In this document: positions 7,154 to 14,488 of the stretch, in pieces
Layout of the letters: every line of letters starts with the position of its first letter
Numbering within the stretch: the stretch's first letter is position 1
NCBI GenBank assembly: GCA_030623665.1
Contig: JAUXLO010000011.1
Span: 1 to 15,003, forward strand
DNA from: Planctomycetota bacterium
GTDB lineage: Bacteria; Planctomycetota; Brocadiia; Brocadiales; Bathyanammoxibiaceae
Direction: 5' to 3'
DNA length: 15,003 nucleotides
The notes under the pieces: generated by a model
Told to the model about the DNA's origin: nothing
What the model saw: only the letters and a program-made list of their open reading frames with translations
The model's database searches: none
Translations under genes and position numbers: made by a program

Positions 7154-8161
7154 TCATCGCTTGGAAGGTTGGGGGTGTACACTCAGATCCAGTCCCATGT
7201 TTGACCTTACCTCCTTCATAGTCTTCTGGGCAAGCTCTCTGCACCTCTCCGCACCTCGTTTCAAGACGTCCAGCACGTAGGCGGGGTCATCATCCAGTTC
7301 CCTCGCCTTTTCCCTCACGGGTGCGAGTTCCCGAATAATGTTATCGGACAAAACCTTCTTGCAGTCAAGACACCCAATGCCGGCCGTCCTGCAGCCGTTG
7401 GCAGACCACTCTATCTCTTCATCAGAGGAGAAATACTTGTGGAGGTGATGGATATTACAGATCCCGGGTGTGCCGGGGTCAGAACGCTTCTTTCTTGCCG
7501 GGTCGGTTACCGCCACAGAAAGTTTCTTCCATATAACCTCCGGCGACTCGGTGAGGCCGATGTAGTTGTTCATGCTCTTGCTCATCTTGTTTTCAGCGTC
7601 GAGGCCCATGACCCTCGGCGCGTCTGAGAGGAGTTCCTTGGGTTCAGGAAATATGTTGCCGTAGCGTCTGTTAAATTTTCGGGCTATTTCTCTTGATAGT
7701 TCCAGATGCTGCACCTGGTCCTCTCCTACGGGTACAACCTCTGACTTGTAGAGGAGTATGTCGGCTGCCTGGAGTACGGGGTAGCCTAACAGGCCGGCGT
7801 TCACGTTTTCCCTATGGTGCTGTGCCTTGTCCTTGAACTGTGTCATGCGCTCTAGATGGCCTATGGGAGTAACGGTATTAAGTATCCACGCCAGCTCGAC
7901 ATGCTCGGGCACGTGGGACTGGATAAACATGGTGCAGCGTTCCGGGTCAAGTCCTGCAGCTATATCTACGGTTGCCACCTGGAGTATCCTTTGTGGCATC
8001 CCTTTGGGACTGTGATTTATGGTTATGGCGTGGTAGTCAACGATCGAAAAGATGCAGTCGTACTTGTCGAGTAGTGTGCACCAGTTCCTTATCGCCCCCA
8101 GGTAGTTACCTATATGTACCTCACCAGTTGGTTGAATACCGCTGAAGAGTCTCTTCTTCAT
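7154..8161 (-). CDS. trpS: Tryptophanyl-tRNA synthetase with predicted iron-sulfur site
   Basis: A 335-residue class I synthetase that charges tRNA-Trp. It shows SGIQPTGEVHIGN (7-19, HIGH variant HIGN), the ERMTQFKDK segment (104-112), GYPVLQAADIL (126-136), PVGEDQVQH (144-152) and KMSKS (192-196). In the C-terminal region, Cys235, Cys257, Cys264 and Cys267 give the spacing C-x21-C-x6-C-x2-C. This closely matches the [4Fe-4S] site described for Thermotoga maritima TrpRS (C-x22-C-x6-C-x2-C). The ATG at 8161 is preceded by AGAGG at 8175-8171, nine bases upstream. It is the first gene of a probable trpS-argS operon. Confidence 0.96.
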   Translation of the reverse strand: MKKRLFSGIQPTGEVHIGNYLGAIRNWCTLLDKYDCIFSIVDYHAITINHSPKGMPQRILQVATVDIAAGLDPERCTMFIQSHVPEHVELAWILNTVTPIGHLERMTQFKDKAQHHRENVNAGLLGYPVLQAADILLYKSEVVPVGEDQVQHLELSREIARKFNRRYGNIFPEPKELLSDAPRVMGLDAENKMSKSMNNYIGLTESPEVIWKKLSVAVTDPARKKRSDPGTPGICNIHHLHKYFSSDEEIEWSANGCRTAGIGCLDCKKVLSDNIIRELAPVREKARELDDDPAYVLDVLKRGAERCRELAQKTMKEVRSNMGLDLSVHPQPSKR

Positions 8162-8189
8162 AAGGAATATCCTCTGTCCTTCCCGTCAG

Positions 8190-8218
8190 ATTCTATCAAA
8201 AGAACGAATCCTCTGCAA
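8190..8218 (-). promoter_or_regulatory. trpS: Candidate trpS promoter using the end of a repeat element
   Basis: On the minus strand, TTGCAG (8218-8213), 17 bases, then TAGAAT (8195-8190). The -10 box matches five of six consensus bases and the -35 three of six. Transcription would start near 8183, giving a leader of about 22 bases that carries the trpS ribosome site. The -35 lies inside the inverted repeat of the 8205-8353 element. Confidence 0.35.
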
Positions 8219-8353
8219 AATCTTTTAGCTAAGACATGATACCATAAGTACGTCTCTACTAGTGGCGGACCGGCCTCCGGTCATGCTCAAGCACCACACC
8301 CAAGGAATAGCGGATTCACCTTCGGCGAAGATACAGGGTCTTGCAGAGGTCTC
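8205..8353. repeat. MITE-like element between trpS and hsp20
   Basis: The ends are inverted copies of CCTCTGCAA (8210-8218; TTGCAGAGG at 8341-8349). The left end shares the 12 bases CCTCTGCAAAAT with the palindrome at 11588-11641. The right end 8331-8353 matches 11620-11642 at 22 of 23 positions. Inside are a GACCGG-CCT-CCGGTC hairpin (8268-8282) and a 20-base stretch (8313-8332) that agrees with 4259-4278 at 16 of 20 positions. No coding frame is seen. The element takes up about half of the 315-base gap between the divergent trpS and hsp20; the rest is promoter sequence for the two genes. Confidence 0.55.
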
Positions 8354-8395
8354 AGAATCAGAAATTTTGAACACCTTTAGGCCCTTAGTTTTGCG

Positions 8396-8423
8396 TTGAC
8401 AGGGCTGTTCCATGAGATATAAT
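8396..8423 (+). promoter_or_regulatory. Sigma-70 promoter of the small heat shock gene
   Basis: A perfect TTGACA (8396-8401), a 16-base spacer and a perfect TATAAT (8418-8423), with a second TATAAT at 8430-8435. The expected start near 8430 leaves a leader of about 47 bases. No CIRCE palindrome is visible. CCATGAGA in the spacer only faintly resembles a heat-shock -10 box. The near-consensus boxes suggest strong basal expression. Confidence 0.75.
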
Positions 8424-8460
8424 CTATTATATAATAAAGGCTTGTGAATATTTCCTTTAC

Positions 8461-8469
8461 AAGGGGGGG
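8461..8469 (+). promoter_or_regulatory. Ribosome binding site that fixes the hsp20 start
   Basis: AAGGGGGGG ends seven bases before the ATG at 8477. An in-frame GTG at 8444 exists upstream but has no such site and would add 11 residues outside the family alignment. Confidence 0.65.
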
Positions 8470-8476
8470 TGTCACG

Positions 8477-8911
8477 ATGGCAGATATTATGAGATGGCCA
8501 GAGGTACCTGGTTTTGGCTCTCTACAGAGGGAGATGGACCGACTCTTTGAAGATTTCTTTCGCAGGAGCGGATTGCCGGCGCGGTGGGGCCCTGCCGTAG
8601 ACGTTGTGGAAACGTCTGACAATGTGATAGTCAGGGCCGAACTACCCGGTATGGACCCAAAGGACGTAGACATCTCCATCTCAGGCGATACCTTAACCAT
8701 AAAAGGCGAAAAAAGGGAAGAAAAAGAAGATAAGGGCAAGAGTTTTTACAGGGTCGAGAGGTCGTATGGAAGTTTTTGCCGTACCATAAGCCTGCCAGCC
8801 GGCGTAGAGGCGGATAAGGCAAAGGCTGATTACAATAACGGCGTGCTTGAGGTAACGCTTCCAAAGTCAGAAAAGGTTAAGGCAAAAAGAATCCCAATCA
8901 AGACCGATTAA
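8477..8911 (+). CDS. Small heat shock protein, Hsp20/alpha-crystallin family
   Basis: A 144-residue ATP-independent chaperone that binds unfolding proteins and assembles into oligomers. The N-terminal arm (1-37) is rich in Phe, Trp and Arg. The alpha-crystallin domain runs from about 38 (PAVDVVETSDNVIVRAELPG) to 130 and ends with the A-x-x-x-x-GVLxVxLPK signature (NNGVLEVTLPK, 120-130). The C-terminal tail carries an I-P-I motif (139-141), the I-x-I anchor used in oligomer assembly. Length is normal. The gene stands alone with its own promoter, between the minus-strand trpS and a minus-strand hypothetical gene. Confidence 0.95.
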   Translation: MADIMRWPEVPGFGSLQREMDRLFEDFFRRSGLPARWGPAVDVVETSDNVIVRAELPGMDPKDVDISISGDTLTIKGEKREEKEDKGKSFYRVERSYGSFCRTISLPAGVEADKAKADYNNGVLEVTLPKSEKVKAKRIPIKTD

Positions 8912-9145
8912 AAAGAGGCGCAAAGAGACGGGATTCATAAACGTGTCCGCGGGGGGAGGTTGGGCCATAGATCCACTTTTTTAAAAGGCGCCTATATCTT
9001 CTCGAAAAGATTCTCCTCATGTACAACGCTGGGCCGCCCCTTCAAGAAATATTTGTCTCCAAAAGCTGGTCTCAAGGAGTAATCATCGCCTTAACTCCAT
9101 TGCTTTAGTGCTGCTACAGGGGCCCTTATTGCCTCAAAAAAGATT

Positions 9146-10042
9146 TCAATCATCTTTGTGCTGAAACTCTAATATCTTGGACGTAACAGACTCTATCTTC
9201 TCAAGGCTATGTTTATCCTCAGGCAGACTCCCTGCCAACTCCCTCGCCTGCTTAAAGTCTTCAAGCGCCTTAGGGAAGTCCCTCTCATAGTAATCCCCCA
9301 TACCTGAATAAAAAAGATGCAGAAACCGTATATTGTCCGCCGGGCTTATGGCCAGGGCCCTGCCCGTCATCTCTTTCGCCTTATTGTAGTAGCCACTCTT
9401 ATAGTAGCTTTTTGCAGCTACAAGAAGCCCTTCCAACCTGCCGCCCTTGTACATGATGGAGAAGATACCGTCCAGACTCCCTTTACCAAAGGCCTCTTCT
9501 ACGAGCTCCTCCTCTTCCAACAGGAATCGAACCAGGAGGCCATTCTCATTATAGCCTGTCAGCAAGTCCTTAAGTTGCTCTAACGTGTTGACCACAAGGG
9601 TGTTGGTCTCCTTTAATTCCTCGGAGAGCCTCTTGTTTGCCCTGGTTAGAATAAGATTTTCTCCTCTCAGGAACCTCTTCTCATGAGGGGTCTTAACTGC
9701 CTTTTTCTTCAGCAGAGAAACCTTCGGCATATAGACCTCGAGTTGATAACAATTCTCTCTTATTATCATAGCCTCGTGAAAGATAGAACCTATCGCCAGG
9801 TCGAATAATCTTTCCTGCTCCGTAGACTGGTCATTGTCACGAAATAGAACCTGGCAGTTTTTCTTCAGAACAAAGAGCATTGACTGCCCTTTATCGTCCA
9901 CCAGCTCTTGCACGTCGCTAAATCTCAGCCCGCCTCTCCGGTAGTCAGAAAAGAGCTTACGATAGAAAATAGCTGAGCGAAGGAACAGCTTGACTATCTC
10001 TACAACCTTACGGTCCCTGTCCCTTTCTGCTATCTTTATCAT
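9146..10042 (-). CDS. Hypothetical protein with two C-terminal TPR-like repeats
   Basis: A 298-residue protein I do not recognise. There is no signal peptide or membrane segment, so it is probably cytoplasmic. The N-terminal half (1-110) is mixed charged and hydrophobic, and includes GSIFHEAMIIRENCYQLE (85-102). A likely helical or coiled-coil stretch follows at about 127-160, rich in Glu, Leu, Asn and Lys. The C-terminal part has two TPR-like helix pairs at about 203-236 (AAKSYYKSGYYNKAKEMTGRAL) and 240-273 (YSGMGDYYERDFPKALEDFKQA, then RELAG), so a protein-binding role is likely. No catalytic motif is evident. The ATG at 10042 has no Shine-Dalgarno sequence. It lies 198 bases downstream of the Lol-type permease gene on the same strand, and no recognisable feature was seen in that gap. 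Confidence 0.7.
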   Translation of the reverse strand: MIKIAERDRDRKVVEIVKLFLRSAIFYRKLFSDYRRGGLRFSDVQELVDDKGQSMLFVLKKNCQVLFRDNDQSTEQERLFDLAIGSIFHEAMIIRENCYQLEVYMPKVSLLKKKAVKTPHEKRFLRGENLILTRANKRLSEELKETNTLVVNTLEQLKDLLTGYNENGLLVRFLLEEEELVEEAFGKGSLDGIFSIMYKGGRLEGLLVAAKSYYKSGYYNKAKEMTGRALAISPADNIRFLHLFYSGMGDYYERDFPKALEDFKQARELAGSLPEDKHSLEKIESVTSKILEFQHKDD

Positions 10043-10240
10043 GTTTTTTGGAGAAAGAATTTCTATATGGACTTAATTCCGCAGATGTGCCTATGGCATC
10101 ACCCGCCAGCCAGTCTAGAGGGTGGGCCTGTCTCTACATCATTTTTTAGAAGTACTAAACCATACATTACATCGTCCGCATGTGCATTGTCAACATCGAT
10201 GGCGTCGAACCTGGCATAGGACAACCGACCTTTGCAGCGA

Positions 10241-11497
10241 CTACTCGTAGCGTAAGACTTCCACAGGATCAAGCCTGGCGGCCTTCATGGCGGGATAGAC
10301 ACTTGCAAGAACGCTAAGGCCTATCGCCACGCCGGCAATTACAGCCAGATTCCAGGGGTTTAGTACCACCGGAATCTCGTTGAAATAGTAAATCTCCGGC
10401 GGGAACGGCCTCCAGCCGGTAATACTGTAGAGGTACTGCTCGAACCAATTTATTCTCAGAACAATCCCGATGCCCACGGCAGCGCCTATGGCCGAACCAA
10501 TAACCCCGACAAGAAACCCGTTAAACAGGAATATGCTCATTATGCCGGACTGTGTGGCACCAACGGACTTGAGTATCCCGATGTCCTTGGATATGATGAA
10601 CACAATCATCCTGAGGATTGCCGCAATGCAGAAGCCGGCCACTATGAGTAAGAAGAAAAGTATTACGGCCATCACCCGCCTCTCCAGTTCTACTGCCCTG
10701 AGGAAGGTCTTTCTCGTATCCTCCCAGGTCTGCACGAAATAACTTGACCCCAGCATCCTCCGCAGCTCATCCCTCACTTCCGGGGCATGTCTGTAATCGT
10801 CCAGCCCGACACTTATACCTGTCACCGCGTCGGGGGTTCCGACCAATTCCTGCGCAGCCTTGAGGGGGATGTATACGTAGGTCTTGTCAAAGTCGTACAT
10901 ACCGGACCTGAACTTCCCTTCCACCACAAAGGCCTTAACGCTTATCTTGTCCCAGCCCTTAACGGTAACGAGCACAATCTTTTCCCCATTGGGCACGAAA
11001 CTGTCCGGGTCTCTAACGGGGTCTCCCGGGGCAATCCTCAAACGTTCCACACCCACAAATGCGCTGTAGGTCTCGGCCTCTCCATGGACCCTGTTGAGAT
11101 ACTCCGGTTTGCCACCGAAGTCGCTCAGGTAAGACCTAAGGTCTGCGACCTCTGCCTCCAGTCCGGGGTTTATCCCCCTGAAATATGCAAATTCCTTGGT
11201 GCCTCGCACCCTCATCAACGCGGGGCCCTCCACAAACGGGGCACTGGCCTTTACGTGCTTAACCGTCTTGACCTTCTCCATAACCTCCTTGTAGTCGTTA
11301 AAGCCATAGATACCGCCTTTTAGGATAATCACGTGCGCCAGGGTCCCCCGGATACGCATCCTTAACTCTTTGTCAAAGCCGCTCATCACGGAGAGGACCA
11401 CTATGTATGTCATAACGCTAATCGCCACCGCTGCGATGGCGATGTAGCAGCTCCTCTTCTTCTTAAGATAGCGCAGGCTCACAAAGATCTGGTACAT
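10241..11497 (-). CDS. Lipoprotein-releasing ABC transporter permease, LolC/LolE type
   Basis: A 418-residue inner-membrane permease of the FtsX/MacB superfamily. The first membrane helix is at about 18-39 (a basic LKKKRS precedes it). A large periplasmic domain spans about 45-270. Three more helices lie at about 275-300, 320-346 and 384-404. The cytoplasmic coupling segment SKDIGILKSVGATQSGIM (303-320) and the C-terminal YPAMKAARLDPVEVLRYE are typical of the LolC/LolE group, which passes outer-membrane lipoproteins to LolA using the ATPase LolD. No lolD lies next to it; the flanking genes are aroC (divergent) and a TPR protein. A general MacB-like permease cannot be excluded. AGGT six bases before the ATG is a weak ribosome site. 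Confidence 0.85.
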   Translation of the reverse strand: MYQIFVSLRYLKKKRSCYIAIAAVAISVMTYIVVLSVMSGFDKELRMRIRGTLAHVIILKGGIYGFNDYKEVMEKVKTVKHVKASAPFVEGPALMRVRGTKEFAYFRGINPGLEAEVADLRSYLSDFGGKPEYLNRVHGEAETYSAFVGVERLRIAPGDPVRDPDSFVPNGEKIVLVTVKGWDKISVKAFVVEGKFRSGMYDFDKTYVYIPLKAAQELVGTPDAVTGISVGLDDYRHAPEVRDELRRMLGSSYFVQTWEDTRKTFLRAVELERRVMAVILFFLLIVAGFCIAAILRMIVFIISKDIGILKSVGATQSGIMSIFLFNGFLVGVIGSAIGAAVGIGIVLRINWFEQYLYSITGWRPFPPEIYYFNEIPVVLNPWNLAVIAGVAIGLSVLASVYPAMKAARLDPVEVLRYE

Positions 11498-11544
11498 GTT
11501 TTACCTAAGTAATTGATATAAACAGCTTAAGATATAATTGCATC

Positions 11545-11573
11545 ATTTTATCAGAGGCCCCTCAAAGAGCCAA
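11545..11573 (-). promoter_or_regulatory. Candidate promoter of the Lol-type permease gene
   Basis: On the minus strand, TTGGCT (11573-11568), 17 bases, then TAAAAT (11550-11545), matching four and five of six consensus bases. The spacer contains the small palindrome GAGGCCCCTC (11554-11563). The leader would be about 40 bases. Confidence 0.35.
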
Positions 11574-11587
11574 ACAAAATCTATTAA

Positions 11588-11641
11588 AGACCTCTGCAAA
11601 ATACCCAGTATAGACAAAAATACAGGGTTTTGCAGAGGTCT
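11588..11641. repeat. Compact palindrome with 14-base perfect arms
   Basis: AGACCTCTGCAAAA (11588-11601) and TTTTGCAGAGGTCT (11628-11641) are exact reverse complements around a 26-base centre. CCC (11604-11606) and GGG (11625-11627) can extend the stem after a two-base bulge. It lies between divergent promoters and lacks a T-run, so it is not a terminator. It shares its ends with the 8205-8353 element. Confidence 0.7.
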
Positions 11642-11666
11642 CCCATTACTACCCCTTTAAGAATCC

Positions 11667-11694
11667 TTGACAAACCCCTATTTGTCGAAATAAT
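11667..11694 (+). promoter_or_regulatory. aroC: Promoter of aroC with overlapping dyad
   Basis: TTGACA (11667-11672), a 16-base spacer and AATAAT (11689-11694, five of six matches). Transcription would start near 11701, giving a short leader with GGAGAG (11706-11711) seven bases before the ATG. TTGACAAA (11667-11674) and TTTGTCGA (11681-11688) form an eight-base dyad with one mismatch, covering the -35 box and spacer: a possible operator. Confidence 0.55.
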
Positions 11695-11718
11695 ACAACG
11701 TTTTGGGAGAGAACCATT

Positions 11719-12873
11719 ATGCTTAAATACATAACAGCAGGTGAGTCCCACGGTAAGTGTATGGTTGCCGTGGTAGAGGGCTTTCCGGCCGGAATGCGTC
11801 TGGACGAGGGAGCGATAAATAATGATCTCAGGCGTCGCCAGGGTGGCGCGGGCAGGGGGGCGAGGATGGACATTGAGAAGGACGAGGTGGAAATCCTCTC
11901 CGGCGTCAGGAAGGGCATTACCCTGGGGAGCCCGATATGTATGAGGATAAAGAATTACGACTCAGGTATTGACCGGCTGCAGGAGTTGACCAGGGCAAGG
12001 CCGGGCCACGCGGACCTGGCCGGGGCAATGAAATACGGATTCCACGACATGCGCAACGTCCTTGAGAGGGCAAGTGCCAGGGAGACAGCGGCACGGGTGG
12101 CTGCCGGGTCATTGGCAAAGACCCTGCTCAACGATTTTGGAATCAAGGTCATTGGTTACGTGACGGGGATTGGTGGTGTTGTGGACGAAACCCGGGCCCA
12201 GGCGACGGCCAAGAACCCGGAAGAGGTCCAAAGGCTGAGGGACTCAAGCAGCCTCTACTGTCTTGATAAAGGTGCGGAGAAAGGGATGCTGAAAAGGATA
12301 GAAGAGGCGAGTGAGGCCGGCGACTCTGTGGGTGGACTCATAGAGGTTACGGTCTATGGTGTCCCTCCCGGCCTGGGCAGCTATGCGCAGTGGGACCGGA
12401 GGCTTGACGGAAGGCTTGCCGCTGCGGTCATGTCCGTCCAGGCCATGAAGGGTGTGGAGATAGGGCTTGGCTTCCGGGTGGCAGAGATGCCCGGCTCAGA
12501 GGTACACGACGGCATACACTACGACCCAAAATCCCACGGTGGAGTGACAGGCGGTTTCTTACGCAAGACAAACCGTGCCGGCGGGCTTGAAGGCGGGGTA
12601 ACAAACGGAGAGCCCGTCGTCGTGAGGGCGGCCATGAAGCCCATTCCTACCCTGCGCAAGTCTCTGGAATCGGTGGAACTCACCACAAAGAAGAGTGCCT
12701 CTGCGGCCGCCGAGCGCTCCGACGTATGTGCCGTGCCGGCTGCATCGGTGGTGGTGGAGGCTGTGGTAAGCTTCGAGATCGCAAGGGCCTTTATGGAAAA
12801 GTTTGGAGGTGACTCAATCCAGGAGACCAGGAGAAATCTGGAAGGTTACCTTAAACAGGTGCGCGATCTATAG
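11719..12873 (+). CDS. aroC: Chorismate synthase
   Basis: A 384-residue enzyme that converts EPSP to chorismate using reduced FMN, the last shikimate-pathway step. Conserved segments in order are GESHG (8-12), [13 protein letters not shown] (38-50), TRARPGHAD (91-99), [14 protein letters not shown] (117-130), [19 protein letters not shown] (218-236), SHGGVTGG (272-279) and [16 protein letters not shown] (333-348). Length is typical and the protein looks intact. It is a single gene convergent with cobA-hemD and divergent from the Lol-type permease. Confidence 0.97.
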   Translation: MLKYITAGESHGKCMVAVVEGFPAGMRLDEGAINNDLRRRQGGAGRGARMDIEKDEVEILSGVRKGITLGSPICMRIKNYDSGIDRLQELTRARPGHADLAGAMKYGFHDMRNVLERASARETAARVAAGSLAKTLLNDFGIKVIGYVTGIGGVVDETRAQATAKNPEEVQRLRDSSSLYCLDKGAEKGMLKRIEEASEAGDSVGGLIEVTVYGVPPGLGSYAQWDRRLDGRLAAAVMSVQAMKGVEIGLGFRVAEMPGSEVHDGIHYDPKSHGGVTGGFLRKTNRAGGLEGGVTNGEPVVVRAAMKPIPTLRKSLESVELTTKKSASAAAERSDVCAVPAASVVVEAVVSFEIARAFMEKFGGDSIQETRRNLEGYLKQVRDL

Positions 12874-12895
12874 TAAATCGTCTTGCAATCCCTGA

Positions 12896-12911
12896 AGGGG
12901 TGCAGACCCCT
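12896..12911. terminator. Small hairpin between convergent aroC and cobA-hemD
   Basis: AGGGGT (12896-12901) and ACCCCT (12906-12911) form a six-pair stem closed by GCAG. GTCTTG (12880-12885) and CAAGAC (12933-12938) could enclose it. It is placed where a two-way terminator would sit, but lacks a T-run on either side. Confidence 0.3.
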
Positions 12912-12963
12912 GCGGAACAACGGCGGGTCTTTCAAGACAATTCCGGGCCAACTCCACCGGGCG

Positions 12964-14475
12964 CTAGGCCGTCAACACCTCCTCAATTGCCTTTACCAGG
13001 CCGGGTATGGTGTATTCCTTTGCCTCCAGGGCTACCTTAACACCCAGCTCTTTTGCCGTCTCGGTGGTGATAGGGCCGATACTGGCGAAGCGCACCTTGC
13101 CGTTCAGCTTAGCCAGGTTTTCCCTGCCTATCAACTGCACAAAGTTCCTCACCGTAGAGGAACTCGTAAAGGTAACTACATCTACCTCTCCCGCCGTTAA
13201 CCTCTCCAGGAGTTTTCTGTCACCCGTCTCTGCCAGGACCGTACGATAGGCCGTGACCTCCACGGCATCCGCACCCAATTTCTTTAATTCCTCCGGCAGG
13301 AAGCTCCGGGCAATATCAGCCCTGGGCATCAGAACCCGCTTCCCCTCCAGATTCTCCCTCCTCCTTAGTTCCTCCAGTACCTCTTCCGCCACGTATTTCG
13401 AGGGTTGACAATCAACGCCCAAATAATATCTCCGCACCCCTTCGGCAGTCGCCGGACCGATGGCGCATATCTTCACCCCCTTGAGTTCCCGCGCGTCCAT
13501 CCCCAGATGGAACAGTCGTTGGAAGAATGCATCCACCCCGTTTACGCTGGTAAAGACGACCCAGTGGAAGCTGCCGAGGTCACGGAGCGCTTTATCAAGG
13601 GGTGAAATATCCACTGGCTCGGTAATCTTAATGGTAGGAAACTCAATGACCCTCGCACCCAGCTCTTCCAACTCTCTTGCAAAATCGCTCGCCTGATCCC
13701 TGGCCCTGGTAACTACTACCGTCCGCCCGTAGAGGGGCCTCGTCTCAAACCAGTTCAGATACTTCCTTAGCTTCACCACCTCACCCACCACGGTAACGGC
13801 AGGGGGTTCAACGCCCTTGGATTTTTCCACAATATCCCCCAGTGTACCTACTACCGTCTTCTGTTGCGGGGTGGTGCCCCAGCGTATTATCGCCACCGGG
13901 GTGTCTTTAGGTCTGCCGTTCTTAAGAAGTTCTTTCACTATATAAGGCAGATTTTTTACGCCCATATACACGCCAAGCGTCCCAACCGCCGTACTCAGCT
14001 TATCCCAGGGCAGGGCGCTCCCGCCCTTTGTCGGGTCTTCATGTCCGGTTATCAAACCGAGGGTTGACGTATAACCCCTATGGGTTACAGGTATTCCTGC
14101 GTAGGCCGGGGCGGCTATTGCGGCAGTAATCCCGGGTATAACTTCAAAGGTGATCCCTCTCTCCGCCAGACACATGGCCTCCTCCCCGCCTCTGCCAAAT
14201 ACAAAGGGGTCTCCGCCCTTGAGTCTTACCACAGTCCTATCCGGCTGGACCTTCCTCACGATAAGGTCATTTATCTCGTCCTGCTCAAGCGTATGCCGAC
14301 TCCCTTCTTTACCCACATATATGATCTCAGCATCCTTTCTTGCGTATTTGAGCAATTCCTCACTCACCAGGTAGTCGTATATTATAACATCCGCCCTTTT
14401 TATACACTCTAGACCCCTTACACTAATAAGGCCTGGGTCGCCGGGGCCTGAGCCTACCAGATAGACCTTCTTCAC
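12964..14475 (-). CDS. cobA-hemD: Fused uroporphyrinogen-III C-methyltransferase / uroporphyrinogen-III synthase
   Basis: A 503-residue fusion. The N-terminal half (1 to about 245) is the SAM uroporphyrinogen-III methyltransferase: GSGPGDPGL (8-16), RLKGGDPFVFGRGGEE (84-99), PGITA (114-118), PVTHR (129-133) and PVAIIRWGT (193-201). It makes precorrin-2 for siroheme, cobalamin or heme d1. The C-terminal half (about 250-503) is HemD, which closes hydroxymethylbilane to uroporphyrinogen III: VVVTRARDQA (253-262), FTSVNGV (308-314), FTSSSTVRNF (436-445) and SIGPITTETAKELG (465-478). Such fusions are known in several phyla. The GTG start at 14475 has AAGGG (14487-14483) seven bases upstream. The gene follows the HEAT-repeat gene by 13 bases, so the two are probably co-transcribed. 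Confidence 0.95.
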   Translation of the reverse strand: MKKVYLVGSGPGDPGLISVRGLECIKRADVIIYDYLVSEELLKYARKDAEIIYVGKEGSRHTLEQDEINDLIVRKVQPDRTVVRLKGGDPFVFGRGGEEAMCLAERGITFEVIPGITAAIAAPAYAGIPVTHRGYTSTLGLITGHEDPTKGGSALPWDKLSTAVGTLGVYMGVKNLPYIVKELLKNGRPKDTPVAIIRWGTTPQQKTVVGTLGDIVEKSKGVEPPAVTVVGEVVKLRKYLNWFETRPLYGRTVVVTRARDQASDFARELEELGARVIEFPTIKITEPVDISPLDKALRDLGSFHWVVFTSVNGVDAFFQRLFHLGMDARELKGVKICAIGPATAEGVRRYYLGVDCQPSKYVAEEVLEELRRRENLEGKRVLMPRADIARSFLPEELKKLGADAVEVTAYRTVLAETGDRKLLERLTAGEVDVVTFTSSSTVRNFVQLIGRENLAKLNGKVRFASIGPITTETAKELGVKVALEAKEYTIPGLVKAIEEVLTA

Positions 14476-14488
14476 TATAATACCCTTT

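Noticed and set aside
8444..8476. Upstream GTG start for the small heat shock gene
   Set aside because: The strong purine-rich ribosome site lies after it and directly before ATG 8477, and the extra residues do not fit the family.
8971..9108. 45-codon plus-strand open stretch in the hsp20-TPR gap, with an ATG at 9019
   Set aside because: It could be a remnant of a gene, but it has no ribosome site and no recognisable motif, and this length is expected by chance.
9520..9545. tRNA-like GAATCGAACC word
   Set aside because: It lies inside the TPR coding region and no acceptor or anticodon arms can be built around it.
10787..11323. 178-codon plus-strand open frame inside the Lol-type permease gene
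   Set aside because: It is an antisense shadow of the periplasmic domain; the minus-strand product has clear family motifs.
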